This document shows positions 1-9,386 of a DNA stretch of 64,000 bases, in pieces. Source of the stretch: JAEZBP01 sp963832725 (GTDB taxonomy: Bacteria > Myxococcota_A > Polyangia > Polyangiales > Sandaracinaceae); the NCBI GenBank assembly GCA_963832725.1, contig CAWHVG010000005.1, positions 1-64,000 on the forward strand, read 5' to 3'. The notes beneath the pieces are model-generated. The model saw only the letters and a program-made list of their open reading frames with translations, made no database searches and was not told the origin of the DNA. Position 1 is the stretch's first letter; every line of letters begins with the position of its first letter. The position numbers and the translations under genes are program-made.

Positions 1-1125
1 ACCGTCACTGCGCACCCGTCGTTCCACCCGAATCGATGTCGGAAGCGCTCGCCCGGAGCTTGCAGAGCGCATCGACGCACGCCTGTCTGGCTCGAGCACG
101 CGTTGCCGCAGCTCCCGCAGTTCGAGTCGGAGCTGCGCACGTCCGTCTCGCACGGAGTGCTCGGATCGCCATCGCGCTCGAACCCTGGTAGCAGGCGATG
201 GGAGCGACGCACGTTCCAGGCGACGCACGACGCGCCGACGGGGCACGTGCTCGACGCGGTTCCGTCGTCCACGACGCCGTCGCAGTCGTCGTCCACACCG
301 TTGCGAATCTCTGGCTCCGAAGGGTTCACCGTCACATCCGTGTCGTCACAGTCGTCGCCGCGAAGCGAATGGCCGGGCGGCGCCGCGCAAGCCATCACCG
401 GCGCGCCCGCTCCGAATCCGTCCATGTCCTCGTGACCACGTAGAACGTGCCGGTGACGTCCTCGTCGACCGCGATCGCACGTCCGCTGGATCCACCCGTC
501 GCACAGCTCGGGCGCGCTCGGATGGCGAGCAGGGTCCTGCGTCGATCGCAATCCGTTCCGCAACGGGAGCCGTTGCAACGGCCATGTCGACGTATCCGTC
601 GGCGTCGTCATCCGCGAACCGACAGTGCTGGGATTGCAGTCCTCGTCGTTCCCCGCTGCGTCGCCGACCTCGGTTGCCCTCGCGAGCGGAGCGGATCGCC
701 ATCGTCGCCGTCGTCGCCGCCGCACTCCATCGCGACGTAGCCGTGGCCATCGCGCGTCCTTCTGGTCGCACGCGGTCAAGCACGCGGACGCGGACTCCTG
801 GCAGGTTCGCAGGACGCCGTCGCATGGCGGGGCCGAGGCGGGCAAACAGCCGTAGTCATCTGCCGATGCGTCGCCGGGCATGCGCCGCTCTCCCCGTTGC
901 AATAGAGGCCGTCGCTACAGTCCACTGCGCTGACGCACGTCACGGTGGCGTCTGTCTCCGCATCGATCGAGGGCGGTCCGGCGTCGGTACCGGCGTCTGG
1001 CGAGGACGCGTCGGCTCGGGGGGCTCCGAGCCGCCACACCCGACCACGAGCAGGATGAGGCTCGCGCTGACGGCGAGTACGGCGAATGGCGCAGCACGAG
1101 CTGCGCGCGAGGAATCCAATGCATG
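1..1125 (-). pseudogene. MopE-type metal-binding-motif lipoprotein, multiply frameshifted, C-terminus cut by window edge
   Basis: Read leftwards from about 1125, the pieces are a hydrophobic lipoprotein signal ending LLVVGCGG, a DASSPDAGTDAG linker, a Cys-rich stretch (CVSAVDCSDGLYCNGES) and several acidic Cys repeats such as GDDCDDTDVTVNP and NGVDDDCDGVVDDGT. These repeats are typical of the putative metal-binding motif of MopE-like surface proteins common in myxobacteria. The pieces lie in all three frames, with at least five shifts in about 1.1 kb, so no continuous product can be read. The family assignment is secure from the motifs. Whether the gene is dead or only badly sequenced cannot be decided here, but frameshift density is far higher than in the rest of the window. 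Confidence 0.6.
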
Positions 1126-1289
1126 CGGGCCGCGTTGCGCGCGTTATGCGCTCTGCGCAAAGGGTCATACTGGGGCGGGCGCTACGTGGGTCTCGGGGCT
1201 CTAGCGCATCCAGTCTTCGCCCTCGTGCGTTTCGACACGGTCGCTCGCGAGAAGAACGGCCGGTACGGCGTCGAGCGCGCCATGTTCGG

Positions 1290-1565
1290 CTAGCGGATCT
1301 CGAGCTGGCGCATGCCGCCGGTGCTGCAGAGGCCAGGAACGACTCCCGCTGGAACGAACCGTTTCCCGAAGCGCGAGCTGTCGAACGGAAGAAACTCTGC
1401 CACCGTGACACCAAAGGCTTCCATCGGCCTTACCCTGAGGACAGTACCGGCATCGCGCCGCCAGCGAAGACGTCCGCTTCCCCGTGGCCGCCGAGCATCA
1501 GCCCGGCGAAGCCGTCCCCATCGACGTCCCCATCCCCGCGACCCAGGGCCCAAGCCCGGGTCTCG
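1290..1565 (-). pseudogene. FG-GAP/VCBS repeat protein, C-terminal fragment
   Basis: The readable piece contains ETRAWALG, then GDVDGDGFAGLMLGGHG and EADVFAGG, which is one FG-GAP beta-propeller blade with its Asp-rich calcium loop. After one further frameshift it runs through VRPMEAFGVTVAE to a stop at 1290. No N-terminus or signal peptide is present. The coding sequence joins directly onto a helicase-like fragment near 1565, so the upstream part of this gene has been lost by deletion or rearrangement. It probably came from a secreted or surface protein. Confidence 0.45.
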
Positions 1566-1968
1566 AGGCAGACCATGCGGACTCGCGTCGCGTGCTTCGG
1601 CTCGGACGGCGGGACCACCTCCTCCACAAGCCACTGGCGATGACGGGCAGGCCACGATGTCGCCGGGGTGCGGCGCGTAGCCCGGTGGCTTGCCTCGCGT
1701 GAAGAGCGGAGGCGGTGGAGCGGAATCGACCGCCTCGCCGCGCGCCATGAGCAGACGGGCTTGCAGGTCGGTGCGCGCGCGGCCGGAGTAGTGGAGATCG
1801 TGCGCGCGGCAGGCCGCCTTCGTCGTCGCGCTGGAGCTGCGAGAGCAGGCCGCGGAAGTCGACGCGGCCGGTCCCGACGAGGTGCTGGACCTGGTCGTCC
1901 TTCTTCGCCTCGGGCAGCGGCACGCCGATGCTGCGGCCGACGTCGGCGAGGCGGCTCTTGGTCAGCAC
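1566..1968 (-). pseudogene. SNF2/DrmD-like helicase, N-terminal fragment
   Basis: A GTG at 1968 opens LTKSRLADVGRSIGVPLPEA, a SAP-like helix pair. After a frameshift it continues ARTDLQARLLMARGEAV and PPLFTRGKPPGYAPHPGDIV, and in the next frame RQWLVEEVVPPSEPKHATRV and RMVCL. I recognise this order as the extreme N-terminus of the large SNF2-family helicases linked to defence islands (DISARM DrmD-like); this is from memory and was not searched. The fragment stops at about residue 130, before any ATPase motif, where it runs into the FG-GAP fragment. It also carries frameshifts, so it is non-functional. Confidence 0.4.
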
Positions 1969-1992
1969 CGGAGAGGACCTTCGTGGTGGCGG

Positions 1993-2027
1993 TAAGTCGC
2001 CTGCGTATGCCATTCCGCCAGCCCGGC
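1993..2027 (-). other. tRNA-Leu 5'-half-like sequence (possible att site scar)
   Basis: Read on the minus strand from 2027, this stretch matches the first half of a leucine tRNA: a 7-nt acceptor strand, U8-G9, a D-stem GCG/CGC enclosing a loop with GG, and the 5' anticodon stem GGCGA followed by CTTA of the anticodon loop. The match then ends: no complementary anticodon stem, long variable arm or TTCGA T-loop follows. A break inside the anticodon loop next to an integrase fits an element that recombines into tRNA-Leu. It is not an intact tRNA. Confidence 0.4.
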
Positions 2028-2045
2028 TTTGTTGTGTGATCGCGG

Positions 2046-2376
2046 CATCTTGCGCGATGCCGCCTCCGTCGTCCACCGCCCCGGCTGCCCATTCGGCTGC
2101 CCATTCAGCAATTTCGGGCACCGCTTCGTCGAGCGGCGCGAGCGCTCCGAGGCCGAGCTCCGAGGCCGTTCGAGCCTGGCGGCGGTAGGTGTTGATCATC
2201 GTGCTCGCGCGGTGTCCCGTCCGGTCTGCCACCCATGCCGCCGCGCGCCCGTTCGCGAGCGAGATCGTGACGAATGTACCGCGCAGGTCGTCCACGCGAA
2301 TCGGAAGACGCGACTTCGTTCGGACGAAGAGCTCGGAGGTCCTCACGCACGCGGCGCGCAGGTGCGACCGCAGCAC
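2046..2376 (-). pseudogene. Tyrosine recombinase/integrase, C-terminal catalytic fragment
   Basis: The piece starts with SHLRAACVRTSELF, then has the second catalytic arginine in IRVDDLRGTF, the GH motif in WVADRTGHRASTMINTYRR with its nucleophile Tyr, and the acidic tail LAPLDEAVPEIAEW seen in integrases of large myxobacterial elements. The N-terminal SAM-like domain and first catalytic Arg are missing: upstream lies the end of the DinB-like gene at 2404, only 28 bp away. It is therefore a truncated remnant. It lies beside the tRNA-Leu half and the helicase fragment, so the three look like the end of a decayed integrated element. The exact stop is uncertain. Confidence 0.65.
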
Positions 2377-2403
2377 GCTCGCGGCATGGCTCCCCGACCT
2401 GCC

Positions 2404-2994
2404 TCAGCCCCAGACGTCGTCCTCTGCCAGCCCGAGTGCGGCCAGATCGTCCGCACGCAGGTGCGCCTCGCCAGCGCAGAAGAACTCGTCGAGCTGCGGC
2501 GGCGACTGCTCGGTCGACGAAAGCATCGCGTGCATCTGCCCGCGGTGATGGATCTGGTGCTGGAAGAGGTGCGCCAGAAGGCGAGGCGCGAGGTCGACGG
2601 ATTCGCCGCGGCGGCGTCGGATGCGCACGGGCTGCCGGAGCAGTCGCTCGTCGGTCAGCGTGCGGCAGAGCTCTACGAGCCGCCGGTCCACTTCGCGCTG
2701 TGCGGGCACGAGGCGCTCGCAGGTGGCGAAGGGCTCCTCGGGCTCGAAGAAGCGACCCGGTTCGTCGTGGGGCTCCCGCCCGGCGAACGCGCGCTCGAGC
2801 GCGTCCACGTAGAACCAATCCACCGTGATCAGGTGGTTGGCCGTCGCACGCAGCGAACCGAAGAAACCGGTCCTCGGTGCGCCGAACTCCTCGTCCGAGA
2901 GTCGGCTACAGACACCGAGGAGGCGGTGATTCGCCCAAGCGTTGTTGCACGCCATCGCGAACAGATGCTGGGAGAGGGCGTCCGTCGGGTGCAT
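2404..2994 (-). CDS. DinB family metal-dependent protein
   Basis: A 196-residue protein from ATG at 2994 (MHPTDALSQHLFAMACNNAW). It has the four-helix DinB/YfiT pattern: the first helix with NAWANHRLL, a metal-ligand His in ATANHLITVDWFY, and the diagnostic C-terminal HLFQHQIHHRGQMHAML. Family members bind a divalent metal and many are bacillithiol- or mycothiol-type thiol transferases; the substrate here is unknown. Upstream in-frame codons are Arg-rich and lack the fold, so 2994 is the better start. The gene ends 28 bp before the integrase remnant, which marks one edge of the scar region. Confidence 0.8.
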   Translation of the reverse strand: MHPTDALSQHLFAMACNNAWANHRLLGVCSRLSDEEFGAPRTGFFGSLRATANHLITVDWFYVDALERAFAGREPHDEPGRFFEPEEPFATCERLVPAQREVDRRLVELCRTLTDERLLRQPVRIRRRRGESVDLAPRLLAHLFQHQIHHRGQMHAMLSSTEQSPPQLDEFFCAGEAHLRADDLAALGLAEDDVWG

Positions 2995-3103
2995 CGTCGA
3001 GCAGTGTAGCCTCGTCCGGCGCGCGCGAGCGATCGGCGCTGCGGCCGCGTGCTCGGGCGCGCTGCGCTTGCGACCGGCCGACCGGCCGTGGACGATCGTC
3101 CGC

Positions 3104-3634
3104 ATGATCCACCTGCACATGGACGGGGGCCAGGAAGGTCCGTTCACGGTCGAGGAGCTCAGCGAGCTCTGGAACCTCGGCGAGGTGCGTCCCGACGCCC
3201 TCTACTGGCACCGAGGGATGTCCGCATGGGGGTCCGTCGCCGACTTCAAGCCACCGAGCCCCGAGTCCATGCGCACGCCCGCAGGCCAGATCCGGCTGAC
3301 GACGGCTCCACAGGTGGCCGGGGCCGACGTCGAGCGAGAGATCGACATCATCACGGCCGAGTGCGTTCTCGGGATGAGCTTCCTGACCGACTTCTTCGCG
3401 CAGGTCCGAGACGTGGCAGGTGGACGGAGCAAGTCGATGCAGGCCGCGCTTCGAAGCGCCCGCGTCACCTGCCTCGCGGAGCTCCGGGAAGAAGCGCACG
3501 CTGCGCGCGCGGACGCGGTCATCGCGATCGACCTCGACTACTCGGAGATCAGCGGCCAGGGGAAGAACATGCTCTTCTTGGTCGCCTCGGGCACCGCGGT
3601 TCGCCTCGTCGACGTTCCGCCGCCGCTCGCCTGA
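3104..3634 (+). CDS. GYF_2-domain plus YbjQ/UPF0145-like protein
   Basis: A 176-residue protein. Residues about 1-50 form a GYF_2 domain (MIHLHMDGGQEGPFTVEELS, then LYWHRGMSAWGSVADF). Residues about 65-170 match the heavy-metal-binding YbjQ/UPF0145 fold (REIDIITAECVLGMSFLTDF, ARADAVIAIDLDYSEISGQG, NMLFLVASGTAVRLV). GYF_2 domains usually mediate protein contacts in bacterial membrane proteins; YbjQ forms cytoplasmic oligomers of unsettled function. No signal peptide or membrane segment is present. The start at 3104 gives an intact first beta-strand. It converges with the GFA gene, with only 31 bp between the stops. Confidence 0.75.
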   Translation: MIHLHMDGGQEGPFTVEELSELWNLGEVRPDALYWHRGMSAWGSVADFKPPSPESMRTPAGQIRLTTAPQVAGADVEREIDIITAECVLGMSFLTDFFAQVRDVAGGRSKSMQAALRSARVTCLAELREEAHAARADAVIAIDLDYSEISGQGKNMLFLVASGTAVRLVDVPPPLA

Positions 3635-3665
3635 CCGTGGAGCCAGGTCTCGCACCAGTAGCGCG

Positions 3666-4061
3666 CTACGCCCAGTGCTCGACGCCCTCGTCGGGGATGC
3701 CGAGCCAGGCGTGCTTGCGGTCCTCGTAGACGGAGAACGTCGGCGCGGGGAAGGTGGGGTCGGCGAAGGCTCCGACGGGGATGGCGACGTGCTCCTCCTG
3801 GCCGGCGAGCTCGTACCAGAGCGTCGCGCCGCAGGTCGGGCAGAAGTGGAAGGTGATGCGCGTGCCCTCGTCGCCGGCACGGAACCAGGTCGCGTCCTGG
3901 CCCTCGAAGGTCACGCGAGCGCGCTCCCATCGGGCCTGCACGGCGACGATGCTGCCGGTCCGGCGTTGGCAAGCGAGGCAGTGGCACATCGAGATCCGCA
4001 CGGGGTCGCCCTCGCAGGTGGCGCTCAGCCCACCGCAGCTACACGTCGCGCGTCGGGTCAT
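3666..4061 (-). CDS. GFA family (CENP-V/GFA) zinc protein
   Basis: A 131-residue protein with the zinc-binding cysteine pattern of the GFA fold: CSCGGL near the start, MCHCLACQRRTG at about residues 34-45 and HFCPTCGATLW in the middle. The GFA family takes its name from a reported glutathione-dependent formaldehyde-activating enzyme, but most members are uncharacterised zinc proteins, and nothing here points to formaldehyde metabolism. Length is normal for a single-domain member. An AT-rich stretch at about 4180-4215 with TAATAT on the minus strand could carry its promoter; this is weak evidence. Confidence 0.85.
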   Translation of the reverse strand: MTRRATCSCGGLSATCEGDPVRISMCHCLACQRRTGSIVAVQARWERARVTFEGQDATWFRAGDEGTRITFHFCPTCGATLWYELAGQEEHVAIPVGAFADPTFPAPTFSVYEDRKHAWLGIPDEGVEHWA

Positions 4062-4294
4062 CGCTCGCGACGGTAGCAGGTCTCGGCGACGTGCTCGCGT
4101 AGGTCACGGGTGAAACGCCAGCGCCATGCCCACGCAAGAGTGGACCACGTTCACGACTTTGCCGACGCAGCGGCCGAGTAAAACCGTTAGATATCCAAAT
4201 ATTACACGAACAGCGCGAACCGTGTTCACGTTCGTACCCGCCCAGGCGGACGGCCGCATCGGACGCTCGCGGCGTTCGCAGCGGCGTGCGGCGC

Positions 4295-4693
4295 TCAGGA
4301 CACGAGGTGACGCGGTATGGCCGGACCGGGTCGCTCGCTCTCCACGGTGCGGACGCGGTTGTCCTCGTCGAGGAACACGACCTTGGGTTGGTGCGCGCGC
4401 GCCTCGGCGTCGTCCATCTCGCCGAAGGTGGCCAGAATGACCAGATTGCCGGGCCGGTTGCCGTGGGCCGCGGCGCCGTTGATGCAAATCACGCCCGAGC
4501 CGGGCGGGCCGGACAGGGTGTAGGTCACGAGCCGCGTTCCGCGGGTCACGTTCCAGACGTGCACTTCTTCGTGCTCGAGCATGCCCGCGGAGTCCATCAG
4601 GTCGCGGTCGATCGTGACGCTGCCCTCGTAGTCGAGGTCTGCGTGGGTGATCCGCGCCCGATGGATCTTCGAGAGGAACATCCGTCGCTTCAT
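4295..4693 (-). CDS. panD: Aspartate 1-decarboxylase proenzyme
   Basis: A 132-residue protein starting MKRRMFLSKIHRARITHADL. The autoprocessing site is present as Gly24-Ser25 in DYEGSVTID, where cleavage generates the pyruvoyl group. The conserved substrate-site stretch WNVTRGTRLVTYTL and the ICINGAAAH and GNLVILATF motifs follow in the usual order. PanD makes beta-alanine from aspartate for pantothenate and CoA synthesis in the cytoplasm. The start at 4693 places the cleavage site at the canonical residue 24. It is a single gene with no other pantothenate genes nearby. Confidence 0.95.
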   Translation of the reverse strand: MKRRMFLSKIHRARITHADLDYEGSVTIDRDLMDSAGMLEHEEVHVWNVTRGTRLVTYTLSGPPGSGVICINGAAAHGNRPGNLVILATFGEMDDAEARAHQPKVVFLDEDNRVRTVESERPGPAIPRHLVS

Positions 4694-4827
4694 GGCTTCT
4701 CCTCGCTGCGTGGCGTCCCGGAAGCCGGGTACACCCGCTCGCGACGAAAGATAGCAAGGCACCTCATCATCGGCAGATCGTTCGCGGCGCTCGCACGTCG
4801 CACGCAGAGACAGGAGGTTTTCCAGCC

Positions 4828-5076
4828 ATGCGAACGATCGTCACCACCCTCTCCGCCCTGAGCCTCAGCGTGCTCCTCACCGCCACCGCCGCCGCCCAGG
4901 ATCACGACGCCGCGCCCGACACCAACTACACGTTCAACGACGACGACGTGCTCGGTAACCGGGTCGATCCCAACGGGGAGGTCCTCAACGTGCGCACCCG
5001 ACACGGCCGCGAGTCCCTCGTCCGGCCCCGCGTGCACTTCGTGCCGGAGCTGCTCGAGTCGGTCGAGCGGATTTGA
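4828..5076 (+). CDS. Small secreted hypothetical protein
   Basis: An 82-residue protein with a clear Sec signal peptide (MRTIVTTLSALSLSVLLTAT, likely cleaved after AAAQ). The mature part is short and polar: NYTFNDDDVLGNRVDPNGEV followed by a basic HGRESLVRPRVHFVPELLES. An AGGAGG Shine-Dalgarno at 4812-4817 supports the ATG at 4828. The pattern of a FNDDDVLG box and a C-terminal RPRVxFVPE box resembles small exported proteins I recall from myxobacterial genomes, with no known function. The codon use looks coding and the gene stands alone. Confidence 0.7.
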   Translation: MRTIVTTLSALSLSVLLTATAAAQDHDAAPDTNYTFNDDDVLGNRVDPNGEVLNVRTRHGRESLVRPRVHFVPELLESVERI

Positions 5077-5262
5077 CGGGGCAGGCCGTCCAGCACGTCG
5101 CTACGCGGCGGATTGGGCTGATCACCGGCCCGTGATGTGCCTCGGACCGGCTCCCGTTCGAGCGGATGACGCAAAGACGAAACCGCGTCGACTCACGCGA
5201 CGGCTTGACCGGGGGGGGGCGAACATCGGATCACTGAGGGGTATCTCCCACCTGGAGCCCCG

Positions 5263-8200
5263 ATGTCTCGACGTGCATCCTTCCTTCTGGCCGTGCTGAC
5301 CGCGCTGGCCCTCACCAGCTGCGACAACAAGCCCAAGCCCGCCGACGGTGGCAGTGACGATGGCGGAGGTCCGCTCCCCGACGGGAGCGTCGGCCCCGAC
5401 GGGCAGGTCACGACCGACGGCGGCATGGGGATGCCCGGCGACATCTTCACACCGCCGACCATCACCACCTGCCCGGGTGACACCCTGCCGCCCGCCAGCT
5501 CGGGTCGCTGCGACGTCACCAGCGGCACGGCCGGGATGATCCTGACCGGCGACGTGCTCACGCCGGGCGAGGTCTTCCGCGGCGGGCAGGTGCTCGTCGG
5601 CGCCGACGGGAAGATCGCGTGCGTCGGCTGCGACTGCAGCACGGCGACGGGCGCGTCCGATGCGACGCAGGTGGTCTGCCCGCACGTGGTCATCAGCCCC
5701 TCGCTCATCAACGCGCACGACCACGTGACCTACTCGAACGCGGTGCCCTACCCGGCCGACGGGCTGCTCACGACCGAGCGCTACGAGCACCGCAACGATT
5801 GGCGCGAAGGCATCGAAGGTCACACCAGGCTCTCTGCGGCCGGCGGCCGCGCGACCACCGAGTCGATGCAGTGGCTCGAGCTCCGACAGCTCATGAGCGG
5901 CACCACGTCGATCTTCGGCAGCGGCGGCCCCGATGGTCTCTTGCGCAACCTCGACAACATGTCGCGCGAGCAGGGCCTCGGGGAGCCGGAGGCCGACTAC
6001 GACACCTTCCCGCTCGGCGACTCCAGCGGCACCAAGCTCACCGACAGCTGCAACTACAGCTACGCCGCCACGACCGCGAGCGTCGCGGCACAGCACGCGT
6101 TCGTCCCCCATCTCGCCGAGGGCATCGACGACGCGGCCCACAACGAGGTCCACTGCGTCGAGGGCATGGACCCGACGGGCCAGAACTACATGGTCCCGCA
6201 GACGGCCATCATCCACGGCGTCGGCCTCAACCCCTTCGACATCGCGCAGTTCGCGGCGAACGAGGTCGAGCTGGTCTGGTCGCCTCGCTCGAACATCACG
6301 CTCTACGGCGACACGGCTCGGGTGACCGAGTTCGCCTACGCCGGCGTGTCGATTGGCATGGGCACCGACTGGGTCCGCTCCGGCTCGATGAACATGCTCC
6401 GCGAGCTGGCCTGCGCCGACTCCTTCAACCACAACAACCTCGCGGGGTTCTTCCCCGACGAGCAGCTCTGGCTCATGGCGACCCGAGGCGGCGCGCGCGC
6501 GCTCCGCATGGACGACACCATCGGCGTCCTGGCGGAGGGAATGGTCGCCGACATCGCGCTCTACGACGCGTCCACGATGCACGATCACCGCGCGGTGATC
6601 TCGGCCACGCCGGACTCGGTGGTGCTGGTCATGCGCGGTGGTCAGGTGATGTACGGCGACGCCGACCTGGTCGACTCGCTGCAGAGCGGTTGCGACATGC
6701 TGCAGACGGCCTCCATCACCGACGTCTGCGGCGTCCAGAAGCGCGTCTGTCTGTCGGAGCTGAGCACGACCTTCGCCGCCCTGGCGGGCACCGACAGCGG
6801 TGAGTACCCCCTCTTCTTCTGCGGGGATCCGGAGAACGAGCCCACCTGCCTGCCGGCGCGCATGCAGATGAGCGGACCGGACGCGTCCGAGAACGGCTCC
6901 ACCTACTACTCGGGCATGAGCATGGCCGGCGACATGGACGGCGACGGCATCATGGACGGCGACGACAACTGTCCGATGATCTTCAACCCGATCCGGCCGA
7001 TGGACGGCGGGATGCAGGGCGACGCGGACGGCGACGGCATCGGCGACGCCTGCGATTCGACGGCGTTCGACTCGACCGACATCGACGGCGACGGAGTCGC
7101 CAACGACAGCGACAACTGCCCGAACATCTCCAACCCCGACCAGGCGGACATGGACAGCGACGGCATCGGGGACGCGTGCGACCCCTGCCCGACCTACGCC
7201 GTGTCGGCCGGCACCGAGACCGTCTACGGCGTGCGCTGCGGCGCGATCGCCGCAGGCGACATGGCCACCGTGTCCGGGCTCGTCGTCACAGCGCTGGCGG
7301 GCAACGGCTTCTACGCGCAGCAGCTCGAGGGCAGCACCGACTACGACGGCGTCGACTACAGCGGCATCTTCGTCTACACGGGCGCGGCGCCGACCCAGGC
7401 GCGCGGTGACGTGGTCGACGTGATGGGCACGCTCGCCGACTACTACGGCCTCGCGCAGCTCACCTCGCCGATGGTCACCCAGACCGACAGCGGGATGGAG
7501 CCGGCACCCACGGTCGTCTCGACCTCCGACATCGCGACCGGCGGCCCGCGCGGCGAGGCGCTCGAGAGCGTCCTCGTCCGCGTCGAATCCGTGACCGTGG
7601 CGAGCGTCGACACGGCGAACTCCGAGTTCTCGGTCGACGACTCGCTGATCATCGGGGAGTCGCTCTACGCGCCGGACCCGCAGGCCGCGGCGGACGACAT
7701 GCTCTCGTTCATCCAGGGGCCCCTCGGCTACTCCTTCTCGAACCGGAAGATGCTGCCGCGCGAGGCCGCCGACCTCGGCTTCACGCAGCTCCGCATCGCG
7801 CCGACCACCATCCACGTCGGGCCGAGCGAGACGACGATGGTGACGGTGCTCTTGCCGATGGACGCGCCGACCGGAGGCGCGACCGTGACCATGACCTCGA
7901 CGCCGACCGACCTCTTCACCGACCTCGCCGACATCGTCGTGCCCGCGGGCATGCGGAGCGCGACGGTGACGTTCACCGCGGGCGCCACCGAGCAGATGGG
8001 CACGATCACCGCGAGCTACGGCGGTGACATGGCGATGGCGAACGTCTCGGTGGCCACGGCGCCGAGCCTCATCTTCAGCGAGTACGTCGAGGGCACCGCG
8101 AGCAACAAGGCGCTGGAGATCTCCAACATCGGCGGCGGGGCGGCGGATTCTCTCGGCCTGCACCATCCGCCGCTACACCAACGGCGCCGCCACTCCGAGC

Positions 8201-8572
8201 TCGACGGTCGATCTAATGGGATCGCTCGACGCCGGCGCGCAGTTCGTCATCTGCAACGGGAGCATCGCGGACGCGAGCAACTGCACCATGACGAGCGGCA
8301 CCATCAACCACAACGGCAACGACGCCTACGATCTCTTCTGCGGCGGCGTGGTCATCGACACCTTCGGTCAGATTGGCACCGACCCGGGCACCGCCTGGAG
8401 CGGCGGCGGGCTGAGCACGATGGACTACGATCTGCGGCGGGCGTGCAGCGTGACGATGGGCAACCCGGACGGCTCGGGCGCGTTCGATCCCTCGGCCGAG
8501 TGGATGGGCTCGGCCTGGGTCGACGCGGCGACGAGCCTGACCGGGCTCGGCAACCGCAGCGAGTGCCCTTGA
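5263..8572 (+). CDS. Amidohydrolase lipoprotein with TSP3, OB-like and lamin-tail domains (one frameshift)
   Basis: The roughly 1,100-residue product starts with a lipoprotein signal (LLAVLTALALTSC) and a Pro/Asp/Gly linker. An amidohydrolase domain follows with the metal motif INAHDHVTY at about residue 150 and the chlorohydrolase/deaminase-type VWSPRSNITLYG and IGMGTDWVRSGS. Next come two thrombospondin-3 calcium repeats (DNCPMIFNP, DNCPNISNPDQADMDSDGIG), an OB-like segment (GLVVTALAGNGFYAQQLEG), an Ig-like stretch and a lamin-tail domain (LIFSEYVEGTASNKALEISN). At 8146-8150 GATTC breaks the frame; deleting one T restores DLSACTIRRYTNG to the stop at 8572. It is probably a surface-anchored hydrolase; the substrate is unknown. 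Confidence 0.8.
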
Positions 8573-8597
8573 ACGAGCGGAGCTGACGCCAAAGCTG

Positions 8598-8637
8598 ACG
8601 AGCCGCGCGGCCCCGGTCGCGCGGCTCGTTTCGCTTT
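8598..8637. terminator. Intrinsic terminator hairpin
   Basis: A perfect 12-bp inverted repeat (ACGAGCCGCGCG with its complement) closes an 8-nt loop at 8598-8629 and is followed on the plus strand by TTCGCTTT. It lies 25 bp after the amidohydrolase stop, between convergent genes. Confidence 0.7.
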
Positions 8638-8757
8638 GGAGTCTCGGGGCGCGCGCGAACGCGGGTCACGGACGACGATGGACGACGAGCTCGGCAGCTC
8701 ACGCCGAGCCGCGGGTGGATGAACTCCGCGTCGAGCTCGGGGCCCGATACGAGACGA

Positions 8758-9072
8758 TCAGCGCTCGAACTCGAGCCCGACGATGCAGCCGTCCGGCAGC
8801 TCGCGGCTCCAGACGACGTGGACCTGCTCGCGCGCGACGTGGTCGTCGTCGAAGAGGACCTCCAGCTCGAGCACATCGCCTTCCTCGAACGACTGGTCGA
8901 GCGCGACGCGCAGGCCCCCCGCGCTCCCGTTCAGGACGGTGCCCTCGGCCTCGCGCGGCGCCAGGACGCGCACGTCGGCGTGGATCGGGTAGCGCGTGGC
9001 GCGGCGGCGCGCGCCGCGATGGGTCGACGCGTCCTCGGGGCCGACGGGAAGCAAGCTGGCGATGCGGTCCAT
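8758..9072 (-). CDS. PilZ domain protein
   Basis: A 104-residue protein starting MDRIASLLPVGPED. It has the two c-di-GMP contact motifs of a PilZ domain: an Arg-rich RRRATRYPI (RxxxR) and NGSAGGLRVAL (the D/NxSxxG box), followed by the beta-barrel strands VLELEVLFDD and HVVWSRELPDGCIVGLEF. It is a stand-alone PilZ module with no enzymatic partner in the chain, so it probably acts as a c-di-GMP receptor that contacts another protein. The upstream in-frame codons from 9156 are Cys/His-rich and not domain-like, so 9072 is preferred. The target is unknown. Confidence 0.85.
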   Translation of the reverse strand: MDRIASLLPVGPEDASTHRGARRRATRYPIHADVRVLAPREAEGTVLNGSAGGLRVALDQSFEEGDVLELEVLFDDDHVAREQVHVVWSRELPDGCIVGLEFER

Positions 9073-9386
9073 GATCGTCTCCGTGTCCGTGCAGAAGCAG
9101 TGGACCGAGAACCCGGCGGCGAGCGTCACACCTCGGTCGTTGCAGTCCGAACGCACGAGTCACGCCAAGCATGCGACGAAAACGCCACGGGGCGTCTCCG
9201 AACGGGGATCGGCACCAACCGTGTCAGCAGATTCACGATCCGCGTGCCGCTGCGCCACTGCGGCGCGCAACGTCACGCGATCATTCCGCTCACAGCACGA
9301 CCCGCCCGCGTTCCCTCGGGGGCTGCACCGATCTCTCGACGCGACGGCAAACGGCTCGCAGCCCGAGCACGCGCCAGATGAGAGGC
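9073..9386. other. 314-bp gap without a recognisable gene
   Basis: This lies between the PilZ start and the end of the next minus-strand gene. No reading frame here shows a domain, signal peptide or good ribosome site. It presumably holds the PilZ promoter on the minus strand. I see no repeat or strong hairpin. Confidence 0.6.

Noticed and set aside
1993..2040. Complete tRNA-Leu
   Set aside because: Only the 5' half is present; the T-arm, variable arm and acceptor 3' strand are missing.
5122..8166. A 1,014-residue open frame on the minus strand opposite the amidohydrolase
   Set aside because: It is rich in Arg/His/Val/Asp without domains; the plus strand carries a recognisable multidomain protein. 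High GC keeps antisense frames open.
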